Shown here piece after piece: positions 21,258 to 33,175 of a DNA stretch of 64,000 nt. Under the pieces are notes generated by a model, which saw only the letters and a program-made list of their open reading frames with translations, was not told the origin of the DNA and made no database searches. This DNA is from Adiantum capillus-veneris. Lineage: Eukaryota; Streptophyta; Polypodiopsida; Polypodiales; Pteridaceae. Every line of letters begins with the position of its first letter. The first letter of the stretch is position 1. Made by a program: the position numbers and the translations under genes. The stretch is from contig CM043945.1 in the NCBI GenBank assembly GCA_014529385.2, positions 96,326,612 through 96,390,611 of the forward strand, in the 5' to 3' direction.

Positions 21258-21830
21258 CTAGTCCATGTGCAGTCCCATGTCTATCAAGTGTCGTCCATAC
21301 TCAGTATGCTCCACATCCTGTGATAATCTAGATAGACCTATCTCTCCACCATCTAGCTCCCCGAGCATCTCCTTTGAAGTATCATAAAATTCTGTTTGGT
21401 GATGGGCAGTCCTAGCATTGAAGTCCCCTAGGATGATAATGCCCATTGCCACCATCTCTAAGAACTCCCATCTATCATCATCTAAATTAGAAAAGGGGGA
21501 TTGTTCTCTAGGTGGTGCATATATTAAATTAATCGAAGAAAGTAGAAAATAGCAATGTAGAGATATCTGCATGTCTCTGCCCTCAATCTCACCCATATGT
21601 ACCTAGCCCGCCCCGTCCTCTATGCTCTGATCGGGTCTCGTGTCTGCAAGTTGTCTCCCATATGTATCCGCTTACATGTGGAATAGACTTCCCAAAGGCC
21701 TGATGTGTCTTAGAGTAGAAAATGATGTATCTCCTAGTAAGACTATGCTCAAAAGCACCCACATTGAGGCGTATAGATCCATTACAATTCCAAGTAGTAA
21801 CTTTGATTGTGGTCCCATAGGTCCCACACC
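21258..21830 (-). pseudogene. LINE B APE-type endonuclease
   Basis: Frame 21,596-21,258 has INLIYAPPREQSPF and GIIILGDFNARTAHHQTEF, the YAP and GDFNA motifs of exonuclease-endonuclease-phosphatase domains that nick target DNA. Upstream, in another frame near 21,812, TTWNCNGSIRL matches the N-terminal strand of the fold. Several stops lie between. The GDFN Asp and Asn are present. Confidence 0.85.
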
Positions 21831-21843
21831 GTCATGTGGAGTG

Positions 21844-22535
21844 TCATTCCAATATCACCACTTTTCCATCTCGGTAAAAAGCAATATTACCTTTTTCCCT
21901 TGCCGCTCCAATATCCGGGATTACCTCCTGCATATGAGCGATCTGCAAGAGGGTGAGGTCATCTCTGAGAAAGATGCCCGTCTCCTTAAGAGTTGGTCTC
22001 TTCTCCAAAAAGTCCATCGCTTTCATGGAGGGAAAACGAAGGATGAGTGCCCTTTTTTTAAGTTTCCCCATTGCTTCCATTTTTCTTATTGCCCACTCTC
22101 CAAGCTTTCGAGTGCATAGACTCATTCACCTGCATCATAGTCATGAGTTGTTTTACCTCTTCATCCACATTATCTTTGTCTTTAAGGCCACAAATTCTCA
22201 CATGTAAGGGGCTCACACGTCTTCTTTGCTCCTCTTCTAGTGTTAGGTTAATAATGGTGGGTGTGGATGTTTTTTGCTTGCCTTTTCCTTTCTTAGAAAC
22301 CTTGATCCATTTCTCGGCCTCATCCGCTTTCTGTTGAGTCTTTGTAATAACATCCACCCAACAAGTCATCATTTCTTTGTGTTGCACCTCTCCCTCTTTG
22401 ATGGCCCGCACTTGCTCTTTAATCATGTTGAGTTCTTCAATTACTCAGGGTTGAATCTCTCCCTCTTGACGTGTTTCGTGATCAAACCTCGGCAAGTTCC
22501 TTCTTGAGTAATGAAATATCTTCATCTTGGGCCAT
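21844..22535 (-). pseudogene. LINE B ORF1 RNA-binding protein
   Basis: A Met at 22,535 starts MAQDEDISLLKKELAE and soon hits a stop. Frame 22,426-22,058 has a charged, probably coiled-coil segment (REQ/KAIKEGEVQHKEMM region), a Lys-rich linker and RVSPLHVRICGLKDKDNVDE, an RRM-like entry. Frame 22,125-21,844 continues with RALILRFPSMKAMDFLEKRP and FLRDDLTLLQIAHMQEVIPD, the C-terminal domain typical of L1-like ORF1 proteins, which bind LINE RNA. A frameshift near 22,060-22,120 separates the two parts. Confidence 0.75.
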
Positions 22536-22540
22536 CGCAG

Positions 22541-23213
22541 AGTGTGGTCGAGAGACTGTGGAGTATGCAAATACTTACACTTATCTTGGGGTGGTTTTTA
22601 GTGGTCTAGTATTTTCTCTGAGGCGTGCAGCAGATACGCGATTGACCAGAGCCTATGCAGCATTGGGGAGACTTGAGAGGATATGTTTGCAGGTTCAGTT
22701 CCAGGAACCTCGGACAAAGCTTTGGCTCTTTGACACTTCAGTCACTTCAGCCATGCTGTACGGAGTGGAGATATGGGGCCTCTTAGTTGATCATCATAGC
22801 AGAGCTGGCAGTACCGATGGATGGAGATGTATGGAGAAGCCCTTGGTGTCTATGATTTCTTGGATGATTAGGGCCTCAGAGGATCCATACCATACTGGCG
22901 CGACATAGGAGCCGTCCCGAAAGAGTGCCTACCTGAAAGGACATTGAATCTCTATAGCCTTTTGGATACTGATGTATATGTATATGATGCCTCGAGTGTC
23001 ACAGAGCTCCATTGTATCAGCTCACCCCTTTGTATTCCCCTTGTATCAGATTTCAACCCACCCCCCTACCCACTATTTTCTTTTCAGTTCTTTGTACTTT
23101 TTGTACCCAGACGTGGTATTAGATTCAGCACATGTAACCGTTTGGTCTCATTGGTCATTTTGGCCTTTTGAAGATGTTAATATTACATTTCATTTCATTT
23201 CATTTCTCTCTAG
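22541..23213 (+). mobile_element. LINE 3' end on the plus strand (RT thumb, C-terminus, 3' UTR)
   Basis: Frame 22,471-22,908 contains, from about 22,552, ETVEYANTYTYLGVVFSGLV, then RADTRLTRAYAALGRLER-like residues and FQEPRTKLWLFDTSVTSAML, the same protein region as LINE A at 11,400-10,940. A non-coding 3' UTR follows, with 'tggtctcattggtcattttg' near 23,145, and it ends in three catttcatttc units and tctctct at 23,213. Its coding start overlaps the 3' end of LINE B by about 150 bp of homologous sequence. Confidence 0.85.
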
Positions 23214-23559
23214 TGTTTTCACTTTGTGGCAAGCACTCTCTCTCTAACGTTTTTTTTGCAGGAGGCGACATCAGCTAGCGATCTCTCTCTGTCTCTAGCC
23301 CTAGCACTTCCCTTTCTGGCCTGTTACCACCGCTCTGTAGCGGTTGTGCATCCTCGACAAGATCCAGTGCCCGTTCGGTGCGCGGTACGCGCTTGTGGCT
23401 ACACGGCAAGGAGATCCATCGCGATAGATTCGAGATCTATTGGCTGCCTGTCACAGAGAGGTGTCTTGATCGTAGTTGCAGACAGTTTCTCATCCGATTC
23501 ACCTTCTTTCTGCTGCACCTTTGACAGACTTCTCTTTTGTTTGGGAAAGTTTTACGAGA
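23214..23559. other. No gene recognised; CT-rich
   Basis: A TC-rich flank after the LINE tail and then a short open frame (23,226-23,579, plus) without recognisable motifs. Confidence 0.35.
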
Positions 23560-24945
23560 CTGTCGAAGAGATGTTTTGAAGAAGGGTACATGCTCCACTC
23601 GAATCTGCTGAAACATGAGAAAATTACCTGCTCTCCACACTGTCCATAGTGCTTAGAATCTAACCTAGTTGAAAAAGTATGCATATGGCTTAAGCAATGG
23701 CGGAAGCACTCTAAAAATCCAAAAATTTTCATCAGAAGGAATCTCAAGGAAACGCATGGAAAGAGATGTAGTCTACAAACTGTTTCGTATGCAAACAAGA
23801 CCACAATAAATGTGGAATATTCTCAATGCTGGCACCACAATGGACACATCATGAGAAAGCTAATCGTCTGGAGTGCAAAAACCTTCCAGTTGGGAGAATT
23901 CCAATGATGCATATCCACATAAACAATCTCTCGTGTAAAGGAAGCTTAGCATGCCACACTTTCATACCTTTATGGTGCCACCATGCAACACCTTTATTCA
24001 TATTCCATAGCTTATTATAGTGTTCCTCTATCCAAGAAGATGATTGCAAATGAAAATACACATTCTTTGCAGATATAGAGAAGATCAAAGAACCAACGGA
24101 ATGACAAATTCGATCCTCAACAACAAACCTAGGAATGGGAGATATGGAATCAACCAGATCCGTAATGGTGTGGCACATGTGACTATAATGCATTCTAAGA
24201 CCAAAACTTATAGGAGCATGTCTAATGAGGGCATATGTCCATCACATATGATATCCTTTCAATCCCTTTTCGAGAGAGAAAATAAGAGTCTTGGAGACCA
24301 CTAAAGAAGTTTGATAAAAAACCCAACTCCACTGCAAACTCTCCATTCTGATCGACTTGCCACTCACATCATCTCAACCATGCCACGACAACTCCTTTGT
24401 GACTATTTTCCAATGAGCTACAAGACTGGAAGCAAGGGGGCAACCAGGTATCGTGGCTTCAAATTTTCCAAAACCCATGTCTTATTACGGCGGCTGCCAA
24501 TGCCAAAAAGCCGGTGTAAAAACCGCATGAGAACACATAAACATTATCATCAATTTCCATGGTTGTTTTTGCTCTATCAATACCAATAACAAGGTGGCCT
24601 TCCTTACAATAACATGAGAACCCAAGTGTAAAATATTCAAACCACCACAATGCTTTGAAGTACATAGCTTATCCATAGCGAGAAATCTTATGCCTTTTTT
24701 CTAGGAGCAATAGACTATAAATGCTCCAAAAAGCTAGACATGAAAGCTCGAAGAAGACAAAGTGGCCAATGTAATAGTGGTAGAAAAAATTGCATGTATG
24801 CCGCCAAGGTGGACTGCACTATTCTTAATCTTACATGTAACGGCCCAGTAGACAATTTTTGATAATGTAATTTAGACCGAATTTTATTTTCAACCCAATC
24901 CAAGAGTTTGGCATTGTTTGGAGGGCTAGGATGCCAATCTACACA
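23560..24945 (-). pseudogene. L1-like LINE, RT C-terminal region and zf-RVT domain (relic)
   Basis: The minus strand, in broken frames, reads DWVENKIRSKLHYQKLSTG and VRLRIVQSTLAAYMQFFLPL (near 24,900-24,790), then DKLCTSKHCGGLNILHL (near 24,670-24,620), then, further on, WHAKLPLHERLFMWICI (near 23,960-23,930) with LPTGRFLHSRRLAFS, followed by a CPL.C motif and a His/Cys pair near 23,800. This is the order of the post-RT region and zf-RVT domain of plant L1 elements. It differs from LINE A/B, so at least two LINE families are present. It has no intact frame. Confidence 0.75.
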
Positions 24946-24959
24946 GGTGTGATTAGTCT

Positions 24960-26070
24960 ATGGGGGTGTTTTGTTGTGCATCAGTGCACTGATCAACTGG
25001 AGGAAGACTGAGCTTTCTTGGTTGGACGATCCTACCCTTGATTGGTCTATAGGTGAGGGTTTTAATGGATTCCCCCAGGGACAACAATTTGTTACTTGGG
25101 TTGTGAGGTTGGCCTGGACTTGTCCCCTGAGCAGTAGAGTGCTCCCTCCTCCTATCCGTTAGGAGGAAGATGTTGCATTGGAGCTCGACACGACTCTCTT
25201 TGGCAAGCTGAGTTGTAGTGGCCAACCAAGTGCTGTTGGCTACGATGTGGTACATCACGTCTTGCTAGATTTTCTTGAAGTCCTGTATCAACAAACTAGA
25301 GAGGTTGATCAAGAACTTCCTTTGGTTAGGGTGCGATGCCTAGTTAGCCCGGGCCAAAGTATCCGGGCAGGTCAACACTCTACCATGTTCTCAGGGGGGG
25401 CTGGGGATCATGGACCCAGTACAACACAATAGAGCCCTTCTTGGGAAGTTTGTTGTCAGAAGACTGCTTCTAGGGGAGGAGCCCTTGAATAAGTTGTTGC
25501 TTCACCGACTTTGTGCTGGAGTGCCTCATGCAGGAGGCCCTTGGACCCTTCCATCAGGTGGATCTTCACAGAGATGCGTAGATTTGGTCTGAGCACGAGG
25601 TTGGAGGATCGGTTTGCTGCGAGTCTGCTTCGGTCTTGGGAGCAGCTGAGGAGTGGCCTGAAGCAGCACCAACCCACCTGCAAGGAGGAGCATTTGAGAC
25701 AGCCTCTTGTTTGGAACCCCATGGTTGGTACTTAGAGAGGCTACATGGTTGATAGTAGGCCTCATGTTTCTTGGGGTCCCATGGAAGAGGGCTGAGCATG
25801 CACTCTTGTTGACTGACTTCAATTTTCAGGTTTGTCAGAGGAGGTATGGAGTATCCAATGAGAGGGGTGCAGAGCATGTGCCAGGACATTACAGAGGCTT
25901 TACTAGTTGAGTGGCTCAACCCTCTAGAGACAACAAACTCCCAAATGGATGGGGGCCTTCACGCGACTGGAGGTCCTCATCGTAGTTCGTGCTTGCTCGG
26001 AGTCCGTACACCCCATGTCTTTGAGATCCAGGGCGAGGGTCGATTGTACAGTGTCTGAGTAGAGGCTCCA
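24960..26070 (+). pseudogene. L1-like LINE RT C-terminal relic, opposite orientation
   Basis: Plus-strand pieces: LINWRKTELSWLDDPTLDW (near 24,990-25,045), a short FLWLGCD-like segment near 25,320, a segment with SQGGLGIMDPVQHNRALL and GKFVVRRLLLGEEPLNKLLL (near 25,390-25,500), then RFGLSTRLEDRFAASLLRSW (near 25,580-25,640). The GGLGI...N.ALL...WR pattern is characteristic of L1 RT C-termini. The relic begins 15 bp from the start of the minus-strand L1 relic. Confidence 0.7.
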
Positions 26071-29000
26071 CAAGTTACAGAGTGCTATTTTTAAGGAGTA
26101 TAGTGATTTTATTTGGCTAGAGAGTAATTGCCAATGACGAGAAATTTATAGAATCCAAATTTAAAATGTCTACACTGACTATATGTTTGCAATTTAGTTA
26201 GCCATTTATAGTGTTTTCTTGGAACATTTTTAGGGTTTCTCACCATTTGTTGCACTCTAGTTATTTTCTAGCTGCATGAATTTCTTGAGTTGGGTTTGGC
26301 GGGTCAGAGAAAAGAGAATTTTTTTAATTTTGGAGAAGGCTACTTGTTCCAATGATCCCGATTCTCCTTTGCCACCTATAAATATTTCAAATCAAAACCA
26401 ACCTCTTAACACTAGACAAGAAATGAGACTTATGTCCTGAGACACTTTTATGTCCTTTTAAGTTGTTGATTTCTTTGAATTATTTTAAGAGCTACAAAAT
26501 TAATTTTTGAGTGTTCTTTATCCACAAAGTTGTTTCATGAGCTTAAAAAATTGTCATTTTTTGGGCATCATTTCCATGATTAGTTTTAATCTTGTAAATG
26601 ATTTCTCAACCTCAAATGTGCCAAAAACATATGTGGTGTTTTTTGCCATTTTTCAATTTTTTGCAACTATACCACCCTAAAAGTCCTCTCGGTGAGGTTT
26701 AAATTGCTACATGGCTAGACTTAGTAGTTCTCAATCTAATTTCATGCTTTAAAGGAGAAGAAAAATTCCATATTAAAAGTTTCAATCTATTTATGAAAAT
26801 TATCGATGCTATTTTTTGGGAAAAATACATGCTTTCATTTTTTTTCTAGTCATTTTAATGGAATCCAAAGGCAATTTTGATTGTGTACGTAGAGTACATA
26901 ACATATAACTCTTCTTCGAGGAGTTTTGGGCCACCTAATATCCTATATAGATAGCAATACAATCATTGTCGAGTTTTTGGGTTCAACTTGAATCAAAGTC
27001 ACTTTGAGTTGGAAATGATACCTTCCTTTACATTGCTGTTTTGATAGAAAAGTCATATTAACTTTGTACTTTATATAAATGTTTAATCATACCTTCTAGA
27101 TTTATATTTGTGATGGGGGTTTTTAGTTGATTGTGAAGGCTATGATGTGGAACTCATTTTTTTCACGTGTTTTGTTTTTGTACTTCCTTATTGTGCCCAC
27201 CATTCTCATTGGTGGAAGAGTTTTTATGCTTTTTCCATTCTCAATGGCTACCTATGAATGTAAAGACCCAAAAAAGTCTATGAAAAGACACATTAGTGAC
27301 AAAAATAACCATGGCTATATAAAGTTTGATAATATTTTAGTAGAATAGAAAAAAACAAGATTATTTTGTATCTTATTTCATTTTTAGAAAGAAAATAAGT
27401 GGGTCTAAAACAATCATATAGCATGACCAACAACCCATTGAAGTTATTGGGAAAGATTATCTCATGGTCTCCAAAACCTCCTCATGTTTGTAGTATCATT
27501 TAACCTAAAGAAATTGCTATTTTTGACAAAATGAAATTGTTCATCAACTTCAAAGGCTTAACATAGCCAAGTGGTGAGGACTTTGAAAGGCTACTGATTT
27601 TTCCTTGAAGTAGTGGTGTCTTAACTACACACTCAAGAAAGGGTTACCCAAAAGAATAGGGTTTTTCAGGAGAATGCATTTTTTTTTTCAAAATCTGAAA
27701 GAACACTTTTATGTGATGTTAAGCTACCAATATAATGTTAAGAGTCAGAAAGGAAAGTATTGAAAGAAAATAAAGCCTAAGCAAGAAGAAAGGAAAGAAG
27801 AATTTGAAAATTCTAATTAAAAGACAAGCAAGGGCATGCCATATCAATCACCAATAAAGTTTAAACTTAAAAAGCATTCTTTTGCAAACAAAGAGAGGAA
27901 GATTTTGTCCCTTTCAAATCACCCATGAAGTATCGTAAAAAAATCACCCAAGAAGTCTCCCAGGCAATCACCTTTCAAATCACCTTTCAAATCACCCATG
28001 AAGTATCCTAAAAAATCACCTAAGGAGGAGAGAAGGGCCCTATCCACCAATCTTAGTACCTCATGGGCCTTCTCCTTAGTCACCAGAGCAACTGCAATCA
28101 CCACCTCAAGAGAGAGCTATGTCCCCAGAGGAGCCCAAGTCAAAGAGACAAAGAGTCCGTTCAGAAAAGAATAAGAAATCTCCTCATGCTAAGAGACACT
28201 AAAATTTTCTTTTAGGTAGCACTGATTATCGTAATGAAACCTTGAGGTAGTCCTATTTTTGTGAATGGGAAACCCTAACCCTTGTAAGCCTATTTCTATG
28301 AATGTAAATAAATCTTGGGTCCCAAGAGACTACTTAGACACTATGAAGCCATCAATAGTTGACATTTAAGAATCAAAAGTATTTGTATTGATAGTTAAGT
28401 CAAGATTACATCTAGCTCTTTCTTGCCTTTGGCTAAAAAACAAAAAACCTCTGGAGGAAGACGTGTGATACATGAGATTGCATTCTCCACACTAGTACTC
28501 ACAATAGTACCATTAACTTTAAATCTATGGTTGGGAGTAGTTTCATCAAGAAACTCAAGTGAGTCCCTTACATTTTGTACTTTCTAATTTGTAGTGACAA
28601 TTAGCTTTCTAAGCTCATTGAATGACTTGACCTTGATTTTTAATTCAAACTCTTGACAATTCTCCTCAAAATCAAGAGGAATCCAATTGCTTAGTTTTCC
28701 TCTCCATCTGTTGTAACCATACCCTAAAACCATGGATTGGCAAGAAATTTGATCAGAGATAGACATAGAATTGAGCTTACCCTACACTTAATAGTACCAC
28801 CAATGCAAAAAGTCTCTTTGAAACTCCATTCCTCTCCAAGTACATGGCCCACTTTAACCGTCGAGGTCCTTTTATTCAACAGCCAGAGGGTCTTTGCTCT
28901 TTACAAATCTATAGATTTGAAACATGCCGCAAAGGCATGGATTGGTATAAACCATTAAATATTGATCCTCCTTGAGATGCTTCTTGATATCATTGATATT

Positions 29001-29196
29001 TGTATATCATCTTTGATTTTAGCTTTAAAGTTGTCTATCATGGTACAAGTATCAAGGGCTTCCCAATATGGTGATTGTAAACTTGGAACTGGTAAGTCCT
29101 CAAGCTCTCCATGTGCACCGTCTCTAGTTTGAACCTTATATTCTGCAAAACCAAACAATTTTTTTGTAAAATGATGGTGGGTTGTTCCAATACATA
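26071..29196. other. AT-rich region without recognised genes
   Basis: Base composition drops to AT-rich with many T and A runs. Open frames are short and have no motifs. An approximate direct repeat of a 'tttcaaatcacccatgaag' block occurs at 27,911-27,950 and 27,982-28,025, with an extra 'caaatcacctttcaaatcac' expansion between. Confidence 0.5.
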
Positions 29197-29262
29197 ACAT
29201 TTGCAATTCCTTTATAGCACATTTGCAATTCCTTTATGGCACATTTGCAATTCTTTTATGAA
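29197..29262. repeat. Short tandem repeat, about 23-bp unit x 3
   Basis: Three near-copies of acatttgcaattccttta-tgc, with single-base changes. Confidence 0.8.
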
Positions 29263-29691
29263 TTGCTTTGAATGTGCCACTCAAGCTTTCTATAGATTGC
29301 CACTCCACAATAGTGAATGGAAAGATATTTACAAGTTAAAATGAAAAGGATAATCTTAAAAGCAATTTTACTCATTGAACAAAGTATGAATACATACTTA
29401 TGGAATGAATGTAGATTAGCAGGATATTGATCTAAGTTCATCAACACCATGTCCTTGGCAAAATACACATGTTGTTACTTTGGCCAACCACCCAATGTTT
29501 GTCACTTTGAATGCAAGGAGTGTTTTTTATTGTATCTTGTGTGCTCCTCTTCACTCTATGTGCACCTTTTACAAGATGTAAGCATAGTTACCTAGTCATT
29601 TACATGAAAAGACATAGGTTTCCAAAGTCCATGTTCTGTCATATTGTGAGAAGTGATGTTGTTAGAGGGACAACAAGAAGAATCCAGTGAA

Positions 29692-29823
29692 GCTCAAAAA
29701 ACATAGAAAGGAGGAGGGAAAGCCCATCAAGAAAACTAAAAGGGAGTTTTAAAAAAGGAAGTGTGATTGGAAACTCAAAAAACACAGAAAGGAGGAGGGA
29801 AAGCCCATCAAGAAAACTAAAAG
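29692..29823. repeat. Duplicated 52-bp block (80-bp period)
   Basis: Blocks at 29,692-29,743 and 29,772-29,823 share 'ggaggagggaaagcccatca' and flanks with few differences. Confidence 0.85.
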
Positions 29824-31099
29824 TTTGAAAAAAAAGGGAGTGTAATCGAAAGTATCTCTCTAGTTCATGTTTCCTTATTAATGGTTTAGTTTCCAGTGCC
29901 TTAGTAGAAAATTTTGTATCTTCAAGCATCATCACATCCGATGCTCAGACAATTTTTAGTTTTTGAAAATATACAAATTAACTTTGTACCCTTTGCCAAA
30001 GCTTTTATGTTATCCTCAAAAGTGGCCAAACCATCAATTCATTTAATGGTTTTTAACAAAATAGAGGCCCATTTAAATGTTTCTAGCCAAAACCATCTAA
30101 GAAAAGCTCGAGTTGGAGAAGACAAGAATGTCATATTTTTATACAACTTTCAATATTCTATTTGCCTATTCTTTAATCAAATGATTAGCAAACAACTATT
30201 TTTAAACAATTTTTTGCCTTTAGATTGGAGTGTTGTCTTTCTTCATTGAGTTATAGCCCAAAGCCCAATGGGAGGGTTGTTGGGATTGTGTATTTCTGCC
30301 TACTGGCCCGGTTTTGAATATGTGAGAATGATCTCTTGTTTTCCAAGTGGATTAAGTGTCTTAAGGTATGTGAGATGTTACCAAAAGTAGCTTAAGTCAT
30401 GGTATTACCCATGGGGACTCTTTTTAAACATAGTAGAACCAATTTGGAGTAGCTAGAGTCACGCAAAAGATCCCTAGAAAAGTGGATCTAAAAATCTAAG
30501 GTATCTCTTTAGTTCATGCGTGTGGAAAGTGGAAGATGCCTCTCTTGTGCTATTTAAGCACCCCATGTAATCACTCTTTCAAGATACTCAAGTCAACTTT
30601 TGAGGCTACACACTCTCTCTCTCTTGTATTGAGCCATTGGTGTTAATTAACATTATGTTAGTGTGAATGCTACACTCTCTAATCCCCTTACCATTTCAGA
30701 TTCCTAGAACTATATACAAGAAAAGGGAATGTTGTACAAACATTGCTATATTGATCAAACCAATGGGGATTTGTGTTGCATTATATACTCTGAATAATGA
30801 ATTTTGTTATATTCTCTAAACAATCCTTTTTATATGAATACACAAAAATAGGCATTCTTTTGAACAATGATTATAGGGTTCCCGTAACTTGTTGTTATAC
30901 TTCCGTAAAAATAACAATTACAATCATGGGAATGGAAAAAATATGAAATCCAGCTTTGCATATGATGAGAGAATTACAAAATTGCCACATAAATAGGTAT
31001 TCGGTGGCTTTCAATAGCATGGTTGTTAACATCCCCCCCCCCGCTGTCATCCTTGGCATCCCTAGCTGTAATGAAGTCTTCTTACATGTTGCACCTATT
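29824..31099. other. No gene recognised
   Basis: AT-rich, with only short open frames (for example 29,914-30,249, plus) and no motif. A run of C occurs at about 31,033. Confidence 0.45.
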
Positions 31100-33175
31100 G
31101 TAGCTGGATCTTCTCCATGGTAGTGGGTAGAAAGTTGGATCTTGTCTTACTTCTTCTACCTTGGATGTTTTTGCAACGAACTTTCTCTGCAACTTGGCTC
31201 CTACTATGGGAAATCTTTAATGCTTTCTTTAAAACGGAGCATTTTGTCTCTGATCTATGAGTATGGGAGTCTTCTACTAGGCCAACAAGATCTAATGGTA
31301 TCTTCTTTGAGCATGGGAACATTTACGCTATGGATTAATCTCTCATTAGTCTCTTCTGTCAATCCATGGCCTTAACCCAAATGCCATCTTCTTCCTATTG
31401 TATTGCTTTCATAAGGTTATATTCAGGTTGTTAGATATAGATTTCCCAGTCCACATCTTCTTAAGTTGAAGACTTTCCGGTGCCTTTTATTTTCTCTTCA
31501 ATAGTCTTTTGCAAATCTGGGTCCCAGTGCCAAAGACATAAGGCTTCATTCCATTTATCACTAAGGGTGATCAAGTAAGGAGCTCCTCTTTTGTTGCTAG
31601 CTTGGCCTTCAACCCGTGCACCTTAGCCTTTAGTGTATCCACTTTTGTCTATATGTCATATTTTTTCTTCAAAAAATTGGTTACTAGCTCTATCCTTTGT
31701 AATTGCGTTTCCCGGAGCTCAAACTTCACTTTGTTATACTTTTCTTGTAGCTCTTTATATTCAACATACGTGGATTTAGAAGTTGTGAGAGACCCAAAGT
31801 CTAAGTTCTCTCTAATGGTCTTTAGCAAATCCGCTTGCTTTTGCAATCTTTCTTTTGATCTTTGCTAGCTATGCATTTTTGAAAGCTAGCTATATTGTAA
31901 TTTCTTGCTTTGGAGTGTGGTCTGCTATAAGGTTTCTTGCACTACTTTTAGCTGTTACTCATGTATGTCATCAGAATATCTATAATGTGTAGCACGTCTA
32001 TGGTTTTCATGTTCTAAAAAGCCATGTTGGTCCTTCTACTATGATTCTCTTCAGCCTTGAGTGCTTTGATATTTCTATAAATAGTAGCAAGATTAAATTC
32101 CCTCTAAAGGACATCATATGCATTATCATCAATCAATGCCCATTTAATGACTACTTTGAACTCTACATCATGTTGTGGATAGAATGGTCTATAATACATG
32201 ATAGGTGGCATGGTTGTTCAAGGACATACCATCTGAGTGTTGTCGGAAGCGGTTTCCCCTTGATCATCTCTTACTCTTTCAGTTTGTCTGGTCTCCTCTA
32301 CATGGGTCTCTTTCCTTGGTTTTCCCCATGAGCTTCACCTCAATTTTGTGGATGAGCTTTGCTTATGCAACTATGGCTATAAGCAACTATGACTTCTTTT
32401 TTTTGTTCTTCAATTCATCATAATATCTCTTGTTCCACACTTTTGATCTCTTCATCTCTCCTTCTTTGCACTTTTGCAGCTACTAAGATATCATGTTCTC
32501 CTTTGAATTTTTCCTCTTTCCTCATGGCTTTGGCCATGGCCTCGAAATTCCTTTGTCATTCAACTTCAATGGCATGCTTTTTTTCTTGTGCAAGACCCTT
32601 TGATATGTCACGATGGTCTTTCTATCTCCTGATCTTGCCTTCTTCTAGGCATATGTCTCATGTGCTTATAGTTTTCTTTTCTTTGAGACACTTGTGCCTT
32701 ATCAATCTCCTTCTTTATTCATCTTTCCAATCGAGCTTGTAGTTCCTCATCTCTTTCTTCTTCCTTATAATATAATCCTCATCCCCATCCGGCTCTTGGT
32801 TTGTGTCCTCATCCGTGAAGAGACATGCTCTGAATTTCTAGCTAATTTAGTCTTTGGTGGTGCTTCTCTCCTTTGCTCCTCATCCTCATAATGGGGATAC
32901 TCACTTTGTTCCAAGACTGGAGGAAAATTATAAGCCATGTTGAGTGCGTGATAGACAATCATGGTTAGAGATTTACCACTCCCGATATAATTCACCTTGT
33001 CACCTTTCAAAGTCGGTATTTTTATTAGGATTTCAATAATGTACTTGAGAAGTTGTGGCTAGATTCCTAAAATGTGCTATAGATCCTATATTGTGAATGC
33101 CCTAATTTGATTTCTCTCTTGTTCTCAATGTCTCTCTAGTTTTCGATAACTTTAAGGCTTTGTCCACAACCTCTT
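31100..33175 (-). pseudogene. Degenerate charged/coiled-coil coding relic, family unknown
   Basis: The minus strand has a succession of broken frames with strongly protein-like composition: near 33,175-33,050 a segment with KALKLSKTRE and RTREKSN; frame 33,010-32,765 with GSGKSLTMIVYHALNMAYNF and YPHYEDEEQRREAPPKTKLA; then Glu/Lys/Arg-rich pieces near 32,700-32,300; then frame 31,846-31,649 with KELQEKYNKVKFELRETQLQ, a heptad-like coiled coil continued by VDTLKAKVHGLKAKLATKEE. I do not recognise the family. About 120 bp at the 5' end (33,055-33,175) match 45,523-45,645 in inverted orientation, so it is repeated. It could be an unannotated transposon protein or a host gene family that was retroposed. 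Confidence 0.45.

Larger units (their letters stand above)
19424..22535 (-). mobile_element. LINE B, non-LTR retrotransposon with ORF1, endonuclease and RT (minus strand)
   Basis: From 22,535 down the minus strand encodes an ORF1-like RNA-binding protein, an APE-type endonuclease, a linker, and RT up to the thumb, in broken frames. It is the same family as LINE A. The 3' end is missing: it stops at 19,424 against gypsy element 2. At 22,535-22,541 its 5' end meets a plus-strand 3' end of the same family. This combination is what a 5' inversion during insertion (twin priming) would produce, although two independent copies cannot be excluded. Confidence 0.85.
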
